Positions 63,766 to 64,000 of a stretch of 64,000 nucleotides of DNA are shown here, in pieces; position 1 is the stretch's first letter, and each line of letters starts with the position of its first letter. Source of the DNA: Metaphire vulgaris (lineage: Eukaryota > Annelida > Clitellata > Crassiclitellata > Megascolecidae). Location of the stretch: contig CM030865.1 in NCBI GenBank assembly GCA_018105865.1, positions 1,412,216-1,476,215 on the forward strand, read 5' to 3'. Under the pieces are notes generated by a model. It ran no database searches, was not told where the DNA came from, and worked only from the letters and a program-made list of their open reading frames with translations. The translations under genes were made by a program, and so were the position numbers.

Positions 63766-64000
63766 TCAGACAATTTATATAGATCTATAGCAATATATAT
63801 TATTGTATAATATAGTATAATATATAGTATAATACATTGGATATGGTATTGTTTTCGTTGTGGCTTCTGCGGCAGTTATAATGAAATTTTGAGACTTGTT
63901 TCTTTTTCATTTTCTTTCAGTATTGATAAGATATTGCATTCACTCGGCCCATCGAGAGGCTACATCCTAACCGAACCACGACTGATAAACCCCATCGATA
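58355..64000 (+). CDS. LMBRD1: LMBRD1, lysosomal cobalamin transport escort protein, 5' part
   Basis: Ten exons are visible: 58355-58414, 58847-59023, 59996-60059, 60643-60728, 60936-61003, 61269-61357, 61911-61984, 62274-62393, 62925-63139 and 63921 to the window end. Phases agree for 344 codons of roughly 540. Family signatures in order are LVPVDIFLVSFMKDSDGQFK, SVENTLLIAYY, FVPLNEKPANGT, CGMAVWPIGLLKG, a charged loop (ERERLIQSHEDRL) and a TM segment LVEILFGILLLLLALLVFVS followed by NIDKILHS. The hydrophobic segments match the LMBR1-like multi-pass fold. LMBRD1 works with ABCD4 to export vitamin B12 from lysosomes. Exon 4 ends at a weak GTTTTA donor, so that boundary is the least certain. 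The gene continues beyond 64000. Confidence 0.93.
59450..59945. repeat. Unclassified interspersed repeat, two copies
   Basis: Copies at about 59450-59600 and 59722-59945 match the family at 8035-8410. The second copy ends about 50 bases before LMBRD1 exon 3. Confidence 0.7.
60080..60325. repeat. (ATC)n with a ~90-bp tandem duplication
   Basis: GTTAATTCTGCCATCATTGT plus GTCCATTGACAAGGGGGTGA occurs twice (from 60126 and 60220) between ATC runs. It lies in LMBRD1 intron 3. Confidence 0.9.
61611..61748. mobile_element. PIF/Harbinger-like MITE, LMBRD1 intron 6
   Basis: The ends are GGGTCCATCCATATATTACT and GTACTATATGGATGAGCCC, with TTG on both sides. Confidence 0.7.
62167..62273 (+). repeat. 36-bp tandem repeat ending at an LMBRD1 acceptor
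   Basis: Three units of GATTTTGTTACTGGACT-type sequence plus CGATGCTGTTGTGCGTTTC run directly into TGTTCTCTAG. This is the acceptor of exon 8 (62274). Confidence 0.9.
62684..62819. mobile_element. PIF/Harbinger-like MITE, LMBRD1 intron 8
   Basis: The ends are GGGGCTCGTCCATATAGTAT and GTACTATATGGATGGGCCC. The flanking triplets TAG and TGG do not match exactly. Confidence 0.68.
63156..63235. mobile_element. piggyBac-like mini-MITE, copy 4
   Basis: TTAA flanks a 72-bp insert with ends CCCCTTAACTAGGG and CAGTTAAGGGG. It starts 16 bases after the end of LMBRD1 exon 9 (63139). The interior GGATCCCGGATATATCCG is shared in reverse with copy 3. Confidence 0.85.
63296..63645 (+). repeat. ~29-bp minisatellite in LMBRD1 intron 9
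   Basis: About twelve units of AAAACATAGAAATATAAATA plus TAATAGGTC occur, one shortened and the last ones with small changes. The units are contiguous, without unique spacers. Confidence 0.96.
63725..63840. repeat. (ATT)n with LINE-tail sequence
   Basis: An ATT run at 63727-63764 is followed by CAGACAATTTATATAG, the reversed LINE 3' end seen elsewhere, and by TATA-rich DNA. Confidence 0.7.

Overview
The window is animal nuclear DNA. It holds intron-rich genes with consensus GT/AG junctions, wide AT-rich intergenic DNA, long triplet microsatellites and several families of miniature transposons. Gene structures and a foldback element made of ~15-bp units (a type I know from sea urchin TU elements) point to a marine invertebrate, perhaps an echinoderm or another invertebrate deuterostome. 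The phylum is an inference and is not proven here.

Layout. 1-2377 is transposons and a 0.5-kb compound microsatellite. 2378-3955 (-) is an intronless, GC-rich biogenic-amine-type GPCR. 3956-14713 is intergenic and repeat-rich. 14722-24487 (+) is a complete 14-exon CYLD deubiquitinase. 25953-27372 (-) is a two-exon C/EBP-type bZIP factor, tail to tail with CYLD. 29547-38399 (-) is a three-domain gelsolin/severin-like gene with two tandem, apparently mutually exclusive exons and a 5' UTR exon ending at 42430. 42700-50965 is intergenic with decayed LINE fragments. 50966-57515 (-) is a complete 13-exon VPS4 ATPase. 58355-64000 (+) is the first ten exons of LMBRD1, head to head with VPS4 and cut by the window end.

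The four multi-exon models that end inside the window were built by hand. In each, every exon phase matches the next and the total length is a multiple of three (CYLD 1068 aa, gelsolin-like 334 or 333 aa, VPS4 436 aa, C/EBP 340 aa).

The genes do not form one pathway. CYLD and C/EBP both belong to inflammatory signalling. VPS4 (ESCRT-III disassembly) and LMBRD1 (lysosomal membrane) both act in the endolysosomal system and may share a promoter region.

The rest is mainly mobile DNA. Non-autonomous families could be sorted by target-site duplications read directly: hAT-like (8 bp), piggyBac-like (TTAA), Tc1/mariner-like (TA) and PIF/Harbinger-like (3 bp). There are also several LINE 3' ends with triplet tails, tRNA-derived SINEs and many minisatellites.
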